64,000 nucleotides of DNA from Mycolicibacterium iranicum (lineage in GTDB: Bacteria; Actinomycetota; Actinomycetes; Mycobacteriales; Mycobacteriaceae). How positions within the stretch are numbered: the first letter of the stretch is position 1; each line of letters opens with the position of its first letter. Both the position numbers and the translations under genes were made by a program. Positions 38,317 to 46,338 of the stretch are shown piece by piece. The notes beneath the pieces were generated by a model. It did not search any database, was not told the origin of the DNA, and saw only the letters and a program-made list of their open reading frames with translations. The stretch covers positions 372,001 to 436,000 of the forward strand of contig NZ_LWCS01000001.1 in the NCBI RefSeq assembly GCF_001650495.1, given 5' to 3'.

Positions 38317-39101
38317 GCCAGTACCCGCGACGTGATCCGGTCCGACCACATCAGGCCGCAGCAGACGAACAGCGTCCCGGCCACCAACAGCCATCCCCCG
38401 AATCCGCCAGACATCAACAGGGTGAGCGGCTCGGCTCCGATGGCGTGACCGAGGAGCACGCCCAGAAGTGGAAGGCACGCCAGTATCGCGGCCGTGGCCC
38501 GCGCACCGGCCATTCCCGCCTCGACGCGGCCACGGAATCGCTCCCGTTCGGTGATGTCCCGTTGCGCGGCCTGCATGAGCGTCGCGATCGCCAGACCGTG
38601 CGTTTGCGCCAGCTGCCAGCACACCGCGAGGCGATTCCAGTGTCCTGGTGACGCCGACGATTCACCCTCGGTCCGCAGCCCCTCCGCGACGTCGGCGCCC
38701 AAGACGGCGCGTGCCGCCACCGCCCCCAGCGAGGCCGCCGTCGGGCCATCTGCCTCTTGAGCGGCAGCATCGATCGCGGCCACCGGGTGGGCGCCGATAC
38801 GCAGCTCTCCGACCAGGACGTCGAGAACCCCCTGCAACGAGGCCCCCTCCTCGGCACGCCGGCGTCGCCGCGCCGCGATCCGGCGCCGGACAAGCAACGT
38901 GCCGAACAGCATTCCCAGCGCCACCGCCACCATCGGTGTCGAGATCAGCGACACGGCCACGCATGCCGCCGCCGCGGCCGCGGGCGCGGGCAGTGCCTTT
39001 CGCCGCCGGGCGACCGACAGCAGCGCTCGGGCGCGCCACCGCGCGTCGGCGGGCACGAGCAGCACGGCCAACGCCAGGGCCAGCGCCGACGCCGCGGTCA
39101 C
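38313..39101 (-). CDS. tadB: TadB-like inner-membrane protein (type II secretion F domain)
   Basis: A 262-aa platform protein pairing with TadC. It has two N-terminal membrane helices, a basic cytoplasmic segment (RRRIAARRRRRAEEGASLQG), a T2SSF bundle (VGELRIGAHPVAAIDAAAQ, CWQLAQTHGLAIATLMQAA) and two C-terminal helices. The start GTG 39101 overlaps the TadA stop as GTGA. TadA should drive pilin assembly through this TadB/TadC platform. Confidence 0.85.
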   Translation of the reverse strand: MTAASALALALAVLLVPADARWRARALLSVARRRKALPAPAAAAAACVAVSLISTPMVAVALGMLFGTLLVRRRIAARRRRRAEEGASLQGVLDVLVGELRIGAHPVAAIDAAAQEADGPTAASLGAVAARAVLGADVAEGLRTEGESSASPGHWNRLAVCWQLAQTHGLAIATLMQAAQRDITERERFRGRVEAGMAGARATAAILACLPLLGVLLGHAIGAEPLTLLMSGGFGGWLLVAGTLFVCCGLMWSDRITSRVLA

Positions 39102-40276
39102 GACACCCCCCGCAGGCGGACCATGTCGCGCAGGGCATCGGCTCCGGACCCGAAACCACGCTCGCAGTGCCAGCAGGAAACGACCTCGACGCGGCCGCCT
39201 TCTCCGCGGCGCAGTACCCCCACCTCGCTGAGCCGTCGGCGCCCCGAACGATCTCTGGCCACATGAAGCACCACCTGAATCGCGGCCGCCAGTTGACTGT
39301 GCAGGGCGGTCCGGTCCAGTCCGCCGAGTGCGGCCAACGCCTCGAACCGGGCAGGCACCTCCGCGGGGCTGTTCGCGTGTACCGTGCCCGAACCCCCGTC
39401 GTGACCGGTGTTCAGCGCGGTCAGGAGGTCGACGACTTCAGCGCCACGAACCTCGCCGATGACGATCCGGTCGGGCCGCATCCGCAGCGCCTGCTTGACC
39501 AGATCGCGAACCGTGACTTCGCCCGCCCCCTCGACGTTGGCGTTGCGGGCCACCAGCTTGACCAGATGCGGATGGTCCGGTGCGAGTTCCGCGGCGTCCT
39601 CGACACAGACGATGCGCTCGTGTTCCGGCACCGCGGCCAAGAGCGCGGCGAGAAGTGTGGTCTTGCCCGCTCCTGTTCCGCCGGAGATGACGAATGCCAG
39701 GCGCGCGCTGATCACATCCCGTAACAGTGCGGCCGCATCGTCGTCGATGGTGCCCGCGCCGATCAGCGCATCCAGGTTCTGGTTCGCAGGTCGCAGCACC
39801 CGCAGTGAAAGGCATGTCCCCGCAGCCGCGATCGGAGGCAGCACCGCATGCAAGCGGACCGTCAGCGCACCTCCCGGATCACCGGCGCTCAGACCGCGGA
39901 GATGGCCGTCCACCCAAGGTTGGGCTTCGTCGAGGCGGCGGCCCGCGCTCAACGCCAACCGCTGCGCCAGCCTGCGGACAGCCGCCTCATCAGCGAATCG
40001 CACCGAGGCCCGCCGCAGACCCATGCCGTCGTCGATCCAGACCGAGTCCGGTGCGGTCACAAGCACGTCTGTGGTGCCCGGCGCCGACAGCAGCGGCTCC
40101 AGAACACCGGCCCCGACCAGCTCTGTCTGCAGCTCACGCATGCTCGTCAGAACTTCCGCATCGCCGAGCACACCGCCGGACTCAGCTCGGATGGCTGCGG
40201 CAACGACGCTGGGGCGCAACGGGACCGCCTCTGCTGCGAGACGCTCGCGGACACGCTCGATCAGCGGAACGCTCAT
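39098..40276 (-). CDS. tadA: Tad secretion ATPase TadA (CpaF family)
   Basis: Hexameric secretion ATPase of 392 aa that powers Flp-pilus assembly. An N-terminal helical domain precedes the CpaF signatures DVLVTAPDSVWIDDG and RLHAVLPPIA. Walker A is ISGGTGAGKTTLLAAL, followed by the Asp box ERIVCVEDAAEL, Walker B PDRIVIGEVRG and the His box LNTGHDGGSGTVHANS. ATG 40276 overlaps the Ssd stop as ATGA. The longer frame (to 40318) lies inside the upstream gene. Confidence 0.93.
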   Translation of the reverse strand: MSVPLIERVRERLAAEAVPLRPSVVAAAIRAESGGVLGDAEVLTSMRELQTELVGAGVLEPLLSAPGTTDVLVTAPDSVWIDDGMGLRRASVRFADEAAVRRLAQRLALSAGRRLDEAQPWVDGHLRGLSAGDPGGALTVRLHAVLPPIAAAGTCLSLRVLRPANQNLDALIGAGTIDDDAAALLRDVISARLAFVISGGTGAGKTTLLAALLAAVPEHERIVCVEDAAELAPDHPHLVKLVARNANVEGAGEVTVRDLVKQALRMRPDRIVIGEVRGAEVVDLLTALNTGHDGGSGTVHANSPAEVPARFEALAALGGLDRTALHSQLAAAIQVVLHVARDRSGRRRLSEVGVLRRGEGGRVEVVSCWHCERGFGSGADALRDMVRLRGVS

Positions 40277-41370
40277 GCCGCCAACTCCGTCATGCTCAGC
40301 AGCTGCGGGTTCTGGCAAAGGACCGACAGCACTTCACGCGCGGCCTTCCCCAGGGGTGACCGCGGCCGGACCTGCAAACCACCGCGCTCCAACGCAGTGT
40401 CGATTCCGGGCTGTGGCCGCATGGCCGCGAGGACCGGCAGACCGACAATCCGCGCGACATCGACCGGCCGCAGGCCACCCGGCGCCGGGCCGCGCACCAC
40501 CGCCCCGGTGTTCGGATTGGCCGCGGTGACCCACTGAGCCGTCGCCGCAGCGGCGGCGCACGAGCGCACATCCGCGGAAGTGACCAACACCACAAGGTCC
40601 GCCGACGCCACCGCAACCTCGCTGGCGGCGCTCGGGCGCCGAGCCACATCGCACACCACGGTGACACCGCCGCGACTGCCGGCGTCGATCACCGCGCCCA
40701 GGGGTGCGGCGTCGATGTCGTTGCTGAATCCGTCACCAGACAACACACGGCTCCCCGACAGCACGGTGACCCCGTGCCGCTTCGGAAGTGCGTCGCGAAG
40801 CGCCGCATAGCTCACTCGGCCGCCTGCCAGCGAAAGGTCGGGCCACCGCAGTCCGGGCTGGGTCTCGCTGCCGAGCACCAGGTCGAGACCACCGCTCCAC
40901 GGATCGCCGTCGACGAGAAGAGATTCCGCGGCCGCCTGGGCGACCGCCGTTGCGAGAACCGACGCCCCGCCACCGCCACGACCCGCGACGACCGCTACGA
41001 CAGGACCGCGGGCGCCGGATTCACCGCCGGTCTCTGTGGCGTCCGCCAGGACCGCCATCAGCTCGCGATCATCGGTCGGCAACGTCACGATCTGTTGCGC
41101 ACCAATGGCGACAGCGGCTTCCCAATCCGCCGGCGCGGGTGGCCCTGTGCTGATCAGAAGGACGCGAGCGCGTCGGGGCAGGCCGCGGGCAGCGCATCGA
41201 CGCGCGGCGGCCGAATCCACCAACACCGCCGCGGCGCTCGTCCAGACGCGTCTGTTCGACGGATCACTCGCCCGCACGATCCGCAGGCCGGCTGCCGCGA
41301 CCACCCGGTCGATATCGGCGTTGAGGACTTCGTCATCGACGAGCGCGAGAATCCCGTCCGTGGCGTTCAT
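40273..41370 (-). CDS. ssd: Septum-site-determining-like protein Ssd (CpaE/TadZ/MinD family)
   Basis: A 365-aa first gene of the Tad operon. An N-terminal receiver-like domain (VLISTGPPAPADWEAAVAIGA) precedes a deviant ParA/MinD ATPase domain. The P-loop reads AGRGGGGASVLATAVA and lacks both the signature lysine and the GK(T/S) lysine. Other ParA features (LLVDGDPWSGGLDLVLG, LVVLVTSADVRS) are kept. It therefore probably cannot hydrolyse ATP in the usual way. CpaE/TadZ proteins position the pilus; the M. tuberculosis homologue (Rv3660c) affects septum formation. ATG 41370. Confidence 0.87.
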   Translation of the reverse strand: MNATDGILALVDDEVLNADIDRVVAAAGLRIVRASDPSNRRVWTSAAAVLVDSAAARRCAARGLPRRARVLLISTGPPAPADWEAAVAIGAQQIVTLPTDDRELMAVLADATETGGESGARGPVVAVVAGRGGGGASVLATAVAQAAAESLLVDGDPWSGGLDLVLGSETQPGLRWPDLSLAGGRVSYAALRDALPKRHGVTVLSGSRVLSGDGFSNDIDAAPLGAVIDAGSRGGVTVVCDVARRPSAASEVAVASADLVVLVTSADVRSCAAAAATAQWVTAANPNTGAVVRGPAPGGLRPVDVARIVGLPVLAAMRPQPGIDTALERGGLQVRPRSPLGKAAREVLSVLCQNPQLLSMTELAA

Positions 41371-41444
41371 GGGTCCAACCCTGCGGCGGAATCGAACGGC
41401 CCGAAAGGGTCACAGCAAGGATCTGTGGATCAACTCGGGTCTGT

Positions 41445-41481
41445 GGACAGATTGCGAATCGACGTATGGACACATTGCGAA
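41445..41481. repeat. Pair of 14-nt direct repeats upstream of the Tad operon
   Basis: GGACAGATTGCGAA at 41445-41458 and GGACACATTGCGAA at 41468-41481 differ at one base and start 23 nt apart (about two helical turns). They lie upstream of ssd and downstream of the 6C RNA gene. The spacing would suit a dimeric regulator; no known motif was recognised. Confidence 0.4.
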
Positions 41482-41549
41482 GCCGATAGTGAAAACACCA
41501 TTCCGCAACAAATTGACGTTGAGTGATCTATCCGTCTGGCGAAAACACC

Positions 41550-41650
41550 CCACAAAAGGGACGACCCCCGCCAGGGGGGGAGGAGGCGGAGGTCGTCGTG
41601 TATCAGCCCCGGGGGGTCGGGCTGATGCACACCCGGCATAAGCCGAGTAG
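41550..41650 (-). ncRNA. 6C small RNA (B11/ncRv13660c homologue)
   Basis: Minus-strand RNA with the two C-loop hairpins that define 6C RNA. Hairpin 1 is TCAGCCC / GGGCTGA (41625-41603) with a six-C loop. Hairpin 2 is a 12-bp stem with one G-T pair (41596-41585 with 41572-41561), a loop carrying a run of seven C, and a T-rich tail (CCCTTTTGTG). A -10 box TATAGT lies at 41661-41656. The start is estimated about 7 nt downstream, giving about 100 nt. It lies between Rv3660c- and Rv3661-type genes, exactly where M. tuberculosis B11 lies. 6C RNAs act through their C-loops on mRNA start regions. Confidence 0.88.
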
Positions 41651-41810
41651 AGCCCACTATACACACGCCAGACAGGGCCAGCGCAAGTATCGAATTGGCA
41701 ACGACTCGGCGCGGCGCGGCGAAAGATTACAGATCCAGACAGGTGTCGTGAACTGCCAATTTGTACGATCGAGCACGATCTGTCACGCAACCCACCTCTA
41801 TGCTGGCCGT

Positions 41811-42668
41811 GTGACCTCACCCGATCCGGCGGATGAGAGTAGCCAGGCGCGCGATGCGTCCCCCTCATCGGACCGCCCCATTCGCACCGCCGCCTTCTTC
41901 GATCTCGACAAAACAGTCATCGCGAAATCGAGCACTTTAGCTTTCAGCAAACCATTCTTCAGCCAGGGGCTCATCAACCGCCGCGCCGTGCTGAAGTCGA
42001 CCTATGCGCAATTCCTTTTCCTCATGTCAGGCGCCGACCACGAGCAGATGGACCGGATGCGGTCCTATCTGACGAACATGTGCGCCGGCTGGGATGTTGA
42101 GCAGGTCAAGGCTGTCGTCGGTGAGACGCTGCATGACATCGTCGACCCCCTCGTGTTCGCTGAGGCCGCCGAACTCATCGCCGACCACAAGTTGTGCGGC
42201 CGCGATGTCGTCGTGGTGTCGGCATCCGGGGAGGAGATCGTGGGACCGATCGCGCGGGCCCTGGGTGCCACACATGCGATGGCAACACGGATGGTCGTCG
42301 AGGATGGCAAGTACACCGGCGACATCGCCTTCTACTGCTTCGGTGAGGGCAAGGTCGAAGCGATACGCGCGCTGGCCGAACGCGAGGGTTACGCGCTCGA
42401 GCATTGCTATGCCTACTCGGACTCGATCACCGACCTGCCGATGCTCGAATCCGTGGGCCATCCGACCGTCGTCAACCCGGACCGGACGCTGCGCAAAGAA
42501 GCCGTGGCACGCGACTGGCCGATCCGCACCTTCTCCAGGCCGGTGTCACTGCGAGACCGGGTGCCGACGCCCTCGGGCGCCGCCGTCGCGACCACGGCCG
42601 CAGTCGGACTGAGCGCACTGGCGGCCGGCGCGCTGACCTACTCGCTGCTGCGCCGTTTCGCGTTCTGA
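41811..42668 (+). CDS. HAD-superfamily phosphatase, subfamily IB (SerB-like, Rv3661)
   Basis: A 285-aa HAD hydrolase. Motif I is FFDLDKTVI (two Asp nucleophile/acid pair), motif II is VVVSASGEEI, and motif IV is YAYSDSITDLPMLESVG. The cap is helical (SQGLINRRAVLKSTYAQFLF). A C-terminal hydrophobic helix (TTAAVGLSALAAGALTY) suggests membrane attachment. The substrate is unknown; relatives act on phosphoserine or phospholipid headgroups. GTG 41811 is the only suitable start after an in-frame non-conserved stretch. It is flanked by two sRNA genes. Confidence 0.87.
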   Translation: MTSPDPADESSQARDASPSSDRPIRTAAFFDLDKTVIAKSSTLAFSKPFFSQGLINRRAVLKSTYAQFLFLMSGADHEQMDRMRSYLTNMCAGWDVEQVKAVVGETLHDIVDPLVFAEAAELIADHKLCGRDVVVVSASGEEIVGPIARALGATHAMATRMVVEDGKYTGDIAFYCFGEGKVEAIRALAEREGYALEHCYAYSDSITDLPMLESVGHPTVVNPDRTLRKEAVARDWPIRTFSRPVSLRDRVPTPSGAAVATTAAVGLSALAAGALTYSLLRRFAF

Positions 42669-42733
42669 CGCAAGCCACGTGCGGGTAGCTGGACCGGTCT
42701 CGTAACGATCAGGGGTCGCAACCCAATTCACCC

Positions 42734-42762
42734 TTGATGTGACCGGAGTCACGGAGTACAAA
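42734..42762 (+). promoter_or_regulatory. Promoter of the Ms1 sRNA gene
   Basis: TTGATG (42734-42739) and TACAAA (42757-42762) are separated by 17 nt, a good sigma-A-type fit. The start is expected near 42769. Confidence 0.65.
42738..42753 (+). promoter_or_regulatory. CRP-like palindrome inside the Ms1 promoter
   Basis: TGTGA-N6-TCACG matches nine of ten half-site bases of the mycobacterial CRP consensus TGTGA-N6-TCACA and includes a perfect GTGAC/GTCAC palindrome. It lies between the -35 and -10 boxes, a position expected to repress. Confidence 0.5.
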
Positions 42763-42768
42763 GGAAGC

Positions 42769-43080
42769 ACGGAAGCCGGGCGAGGCCAAGGTCGAGCCGG
42801 AAGAGAAGGCTCGATCTCCCGACCTCGGCTCCTAGCACGGGTCCCGGAACCCACGCGGAGCACATACCGCGGAATAGGTAAGAGTGTTGCGGGCCTGCGT
42901 AATTGCGAAGATCGGACGACCTCGACGGTCCTTTGGGTGGGGCTGCGGTCGAAGCGGAGCGCAAGGACGCCGAGGCCACCCACGCAACCCGATACGCACG
43001 CTTGGTAACCGGAGCCCCGTGCTAGCGGGCGGTGAGCCGATGTGGTCGCGAGACCATCCGGAGCACCGCCCGCTTCATGT
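42769..43080 (+). ncRNA. Ms1 small RNA (MTS2823 homologue)
   Basis: A non-coding region of about 310 nt with strong pairing. An early hairpin is TCGAGCC/GGCTCGA (42792-42798 and 42808-42814), enclosed by CGAGG/CCTCG. Further paired segments such as GGGTGG/CCACCC follow, ending in a 10-bp terminator hairpin. Length, structure and position between Rv3661- and Rv3662c-type genes match MTS2823 of M. tuberculosis and Ms1 of M. smegmatis. Ms1 is an abundant stationary-phase RNA that binds core RNA polymerase lacking sigma factor. The 5' end is inferred from the promoter. Confidence 0.85.
43025..43073 (+). terminator. Terminator of the Ms1 sRNA gene
   Basis: A perfect 10-bp stem GCGGGCGGTG (43025-43034) / CACCGCCCGC (43064-43073) encloses an inner hairpin TGGTC-GCGA-GACCA (43043-43056) with a GNRA loop. 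TTCATGTT follows. Confidence 0.8.
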
Positions 43081-43116
43081 TGCTAGGGCGTGTGAGCAGA
43101 AGGCGACCGAGAACGC

Positions 43117-43875
43117 TCAGGACTGCGGTGCCTGAGCGATCGACAGGGCCTCTCGCGCGCCCGCGTGCAGCGCCTCGTTGCTCAGCAGCAACCACGCCGT
43201 GAGGCCGTCCGGCGTGCCCGACGCAAATCCCCGTGCGGCCGCCCGATAGTCGTTCGAGCGCTTCATCCAGTGCATCTCGGGCACACCGAGTCCGTGCGGG
43301 TCCAGTCCGCTGGCGATCGTGACCAGCCGCGAGACCGCGCGGGCCACCACGCCGTCGGCACTGCCGAAAGGTTCCAACGTCAGCAGCTCGCCGTGCGCCA
43401 CCGCGGCGAGCACTGTGGCCGGCACCCTTGTTCCGCCGGTCGCGATATCCGCCAGCAGTTCCAGTCGGCGGCCCGCGCCTTCCCGGGGGCGGCCCAGCTT
43501 GTCGTCGGAGACGAGGTCCGCCGCAGCCAGCGCGTGCAGCCGGGCGATCGCCTGCAACGGCGCGCGCCGCCACACGCCGATCAGTGCACCCTCGCCGCCT
43601 TCCAGCGCCTCGGCGACCCGCAGCGCACCGGCAAGCACCGGGTCACTCCGCCCGCCAGAGTCGTCGGAGCCCCCTCCGTCGGGCGAGAACTGCAACGGCC
43701 CGCCGTCCAGTACCGACGACGCCCGGGCGGCCCGCAGCGAGGCTTCGGCGGCGGTCTTCGGCCAGCCGCGCAGATTGGTGCGGTGCCGGTGGGCTCGGCC
43801 GAGCGCCTCGCGCGCTTCTTCGCCCGCTTCGGCGACGCCGGGCAGCTCGGTCAGCGGAGCCAGCGGGTCGGTCAC
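43117..43875 (-). CDS. Conserved actinobacterial protein (Rv3662c-like)
   Basis: A 252-aa, mostly helical, cytosolic protein. The segment SLRAARASSVLDGGPLQF resembles the helix that precedes the catalytic core in Fic-type proteins (AxASSxIEG), and LIGVWRRAPLQAIARLHALAA resembles a helical bundle. No HPFxxGNGR Fic motif is present, so that function cannot be assigned. GTG 43875 reproduces the recalled homologue length. It ends 44 nt past the Ms1 terminator stem (opposite strand). Divergent from acs, with 120 nt between them. Confidence 0.75.
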   Translation of the reverse strand: MTDPLAPLTELPGVAEAGEEAREALGRAHRHRTNLRGWPKTAAEASLRAARASSVLDGGPLQFSPDGGGSDDSGGRSDPVLAGALRVAEALEGGEGALIGVWRRAPLQAIARLHALAAADLVSDDKLGRPREGAGRRLELLADIATGGTRVPATVLAAVAHGELLTLEPFGSADGVVARAVSRLVTIASGLDPHGLGVPEMHWMKRSNDYRAAARGFASGTPDGLTAWLLLSNEALHAGAREALSIAQAPQS

Positions 43876-43995
43876 GCCCCAGAAGATACCGTTGGACCGG
43901 CGAGGCCTGACGTTCGTCGCGCCGCAGATGCCGCCCGCAGCCCCGGATGTGAGTTGCCAACGTCGATGCAACGTTGGGTGACTACCCTCACAGTC

Positions 43996-45957
43996 ATGAC
44001 CGAGACGCACGTGGACGCCCAAGCGTCCTATCCTCCGGCCCCCGAGTTCGCCGAGAACGCCAACGCCACTGCCGACCTCTACGACGAGGCCGAGGCTGAC
44101 CGGCTGGGGTTCTGGGCCAAGCAGGCCAACCGGCTCAGCTGGGATACGCCCTTCACCGAGGTGCTCGACTGGTCGGAGGCGCCGGTCGCCAAGTGGTTCG
44201 TCGGCGGCAAGCTCAACGTCGCCTACAACTGCGTCGACCGCCACGTGGAGGCGGGCAACGGCGACAGGATCGCGATCCACTGGGAGGGTGAGCCCGTCGA
44301 CCACTCGCGCAGCATCACCTATGCCGAGCTCAAAGACGAGGTCTCCCAGGCTGCCAACGCGCTGACCGAGCTCGGCCTCGAATCCGGTGACCGCGTCGCG
44401 ATCTACATGCCGATGGTGCCGGAGGCCATCGTCGCGATGCTCGCATGTGCGCGCCTCGGGGCCATGCACTCCGTCGTGTTCGCCGGGTTCTCCGCGTCCG
44501 CGCTGAAGGCCCGCATCGACGACGCGCAGGCCAAGCTGGTGATCACCACCGACGGCCAGTACCGCCGCGGCAAGGCCGTGTCGCTGAAGGAAGGCGTCGA
44601 CGAGGCCATCGAAGGGTTGGGCGAGGATAGCCCCGTCGAGCACGTTCTCGTGGTGCGCCGCACCGGGATTGACACACCGTGGACCGAGGGTCGCGACCTG
44701 TGGTGGGACGAGGTCGTCCCGAAGGCTTCGACCGAGCACATTCCAGCGGCGTTCGACTCCGAGCATCCGCTGTTCCTGCTCTACACCTCGGGCACCACCG
44801 GCAAGCCCAAGGGCATCATGCACACCTCCGGCGGCTACCTGACCCAGGCGTCCTATACCCATTTCAACGTGTTCGACGTCAAGCCCGAGACCGATGTGTA
44901 TTGGTGCACAGCCGATATCGGTTGGGTCACGGGGCACAGCTACATCGTGTACGGGCCGCTGTCCAACGGCGTCACGCAGGTCGTCTACGAGGGCACCCCG
45001 GCGTCGCCGGACGAGCACCGCCACTACCAGGTGATCGAAAAGTACGGTGTCACAATCTATTACACCGCCCCCACGCTGGTTCGCACGTTCATGAAGTGGG
45101 GTCGCCAGATCCCCGCCGAGCATGACCTGTCGACCTTGCGGCTTCTCGGTTCGGTCGGTGAGCCGATCAACCCCGAGGCGTGGCGCTGGTACCGGATGGC
45201 GTTCGGCGGGGACAAGACCCCGATCGTCGACACCTGGTGGCAGACCGAAACCGGCGCGATCATGATCTCGCCGCTGCCCGGCGTGACGGAGTGCAAGCCG
45301 GGGTCGGCGATGCGCGCGCTGCCGGGGATCTCGGCCAAGATCGTCGACGACGACGGCAACGAGCTCGACCCGCAGCCCGACCACGGCGAACACGTCACCG
45401 GTTACCTGGTGCTCGACAAGCCGTGGCCGTCGATGCTGCGCGGCATCTGGGGTGACGAGGAGCGCTACCGGGAGACGTATTGGTCCCGGTTTGCCGAGCA
45501 GGGCTGGTACTTCGCCGGCGACGGCGCCCGGTACGGCAAGGACGGCGAGATCTGGGTGCTGGGCCGCATCGACGACGTCATGAACATCTCGGGGCACCGC
45601 ATCTCGACGGCGGAGGTCGAATCGGCGCTTGTCGGGCACTCCGGGGTGGCCGAGGCCGCGGTGGTCGGCGCGACCGACGAGCACACCGGTCAGGCAATCT
45701 GCGCGTTCGTGATCCTGAAGTCGAGTGCGCACGGCGGCGAGAAGAACATGGTCGACGAGCTCCGCGCCGAGGTGGCCCGCGAGATCTCCCCGATTGCCAA
45801 GCCGCGCGAGATCCACGTCGTGCCCGAACTGCCGAAGACGCGCAGCGGCAAGATCATGCGTCGCCTCCTTCGCGACGTCGCCGAGGGCCGCGAGCTCGGC
45901 GACACTTCGACGCTGGTGGACCCGAGCGTGTTCGAGGCGATTCGCGCCAGCAAGTAA
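43996..45957 (+). CDS. acs: Acetyl-CoA synthetase
   Basis: AMP-forming ligase of 653 aa that makes acetyl-CoA from acetate, ATP and CoA. It has the ANL-family P-loop YTSGTTGKPKGI, WCTADIGWVTGHSYI, TWWQTETGAIMISP, the hinge-region GRIDDVMNISGHRIS and the C-terminal KTRSGKIMRR, whose Lys (about 619) is the acetyladenylation lysine. In mycobacteria this lysine is acetylated by the cAMP-dependent acetyltransferase Pat, which shuts the enzyme off. ATG 43996 is correct for the N-terminus. Confidence 0.97.
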   Translation: MTETHVDAQASYPPAPEFAENANATADLYDEAEADRLGFWAKQANRLSWDTPFTEVLDWSEAPVAKWFVGGKLNVAYNCVDRHVEAGNGDRIAIHWEGEPVDHSRSITYAELKDEVSQAANALTELGLESGDRVAIYMPMVPEAIVAMLACARLGAMHSVVFAGFSASALKARIDDAQAKLVITTDGQYRRGKAVSLKEGVDEAIEGLGEDSPVEHVLVVRRTGIDTPWTEGRDLWWDEVVPKASTEHIPAAFDSEHPLFLLYTSGTTGKPKGIMHTSGGYLTQASYTHFNVFDVKPETDVYWCTADIGWVTGHSYIVYGPLSNGVTQVVYEGTPASPDEHRHYQVIEKYGVTIYYTAPTLVRTFMKWGRQIPAEHDLSTLRLLGSVGEPINPEAWRWYRMAFGGDKTPIVDTWWQTETGAIMISPLPGVTECKPGSAMRALPGISAKIVDDDGNELDPQPDHGEHVTGYLVLDKPWPSMLRGIWGDEERYRETYWSRFAEQGWYFAGDGARYGKDGEIWVLGRIDDVMNISGHRISTAEVESALVGHSGVAEAAVVGATDEHTGQAICAFVILKSSAHGGEKNMVDELRAEVAREISPIAKPREIHVVPELPKTRSGKIMRRLLRDVAEGRELGDTSTLVDPSVFEAIRASK

Positions 45958-46057
45958 GCGCCGGATGCAGGTGCGCCAGATCACGCCTGCGCCGCCGTTC
46001 GGTTTCGCTCCCGGGATCCGTCTTCATGACAGTCACACGATCTCGAAAGGAGCGATC

Positions 46058-46318
46058 ATGAGCGCACTCACCAACTCCGACCGCCGGCCTGCCCGACGTT
46101 CGGGCGGGGCCGCCAAGGCGACGCTGGTTCTCGCACTGATCCTTACCGTCGCACTGGCGGTGTTCGTCCTGCAGAACACCGTGCACACCACCGTCAACTT
46201 CGTGGGCTGGAACTTCGATGTGTCCCAGGGTGTCGCGCTGCTGGGTGCCGCGGGCGTGGGTGCCGTGATTGCGCTGGTGGTCAGTGCCGCGATCCGGCTC
46301 CGCCGCGCCGTCCGTTGA
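46058..46318 (+). CDS. Small membrane protein, LapA-domain (DUF1049)-like
   Basis: An 86-aa protein with a basic N-terminus and two membrane helices: AKATLVLALILTVALAVFVLQNT and a second near 55-78. The VLQNTxxxTVNFxxW pattern between them is typical of LapA/YciS-like proteins, which in E. coli help lipopolysaccharide transport; its role in a mycobacterium is unknown. It has a strong ribosome-binding site, AAAGGAG, 6 nt before ATG 46058. Confidence 0.8.
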   Translation: MSALTNSDRRPARRSGGAAKATLVLALILTVALAVFVLQNTVHTTVNFVGWNFDVSQGVALLGAAGVGAVIALVVSAAIRLRRAVR

Positions 46319-46338
46319 CCGAAGCGCCGTCCGTTGGC

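Noticed and set aside
43876..45984. Minus-strand frame running opposite acs (upstream part of the long frame containing the Rv3662c-like gene)
   Set aside because: Only the part from 43875 downwards is the Rv3662c-like gene; the rest mirrors acs.
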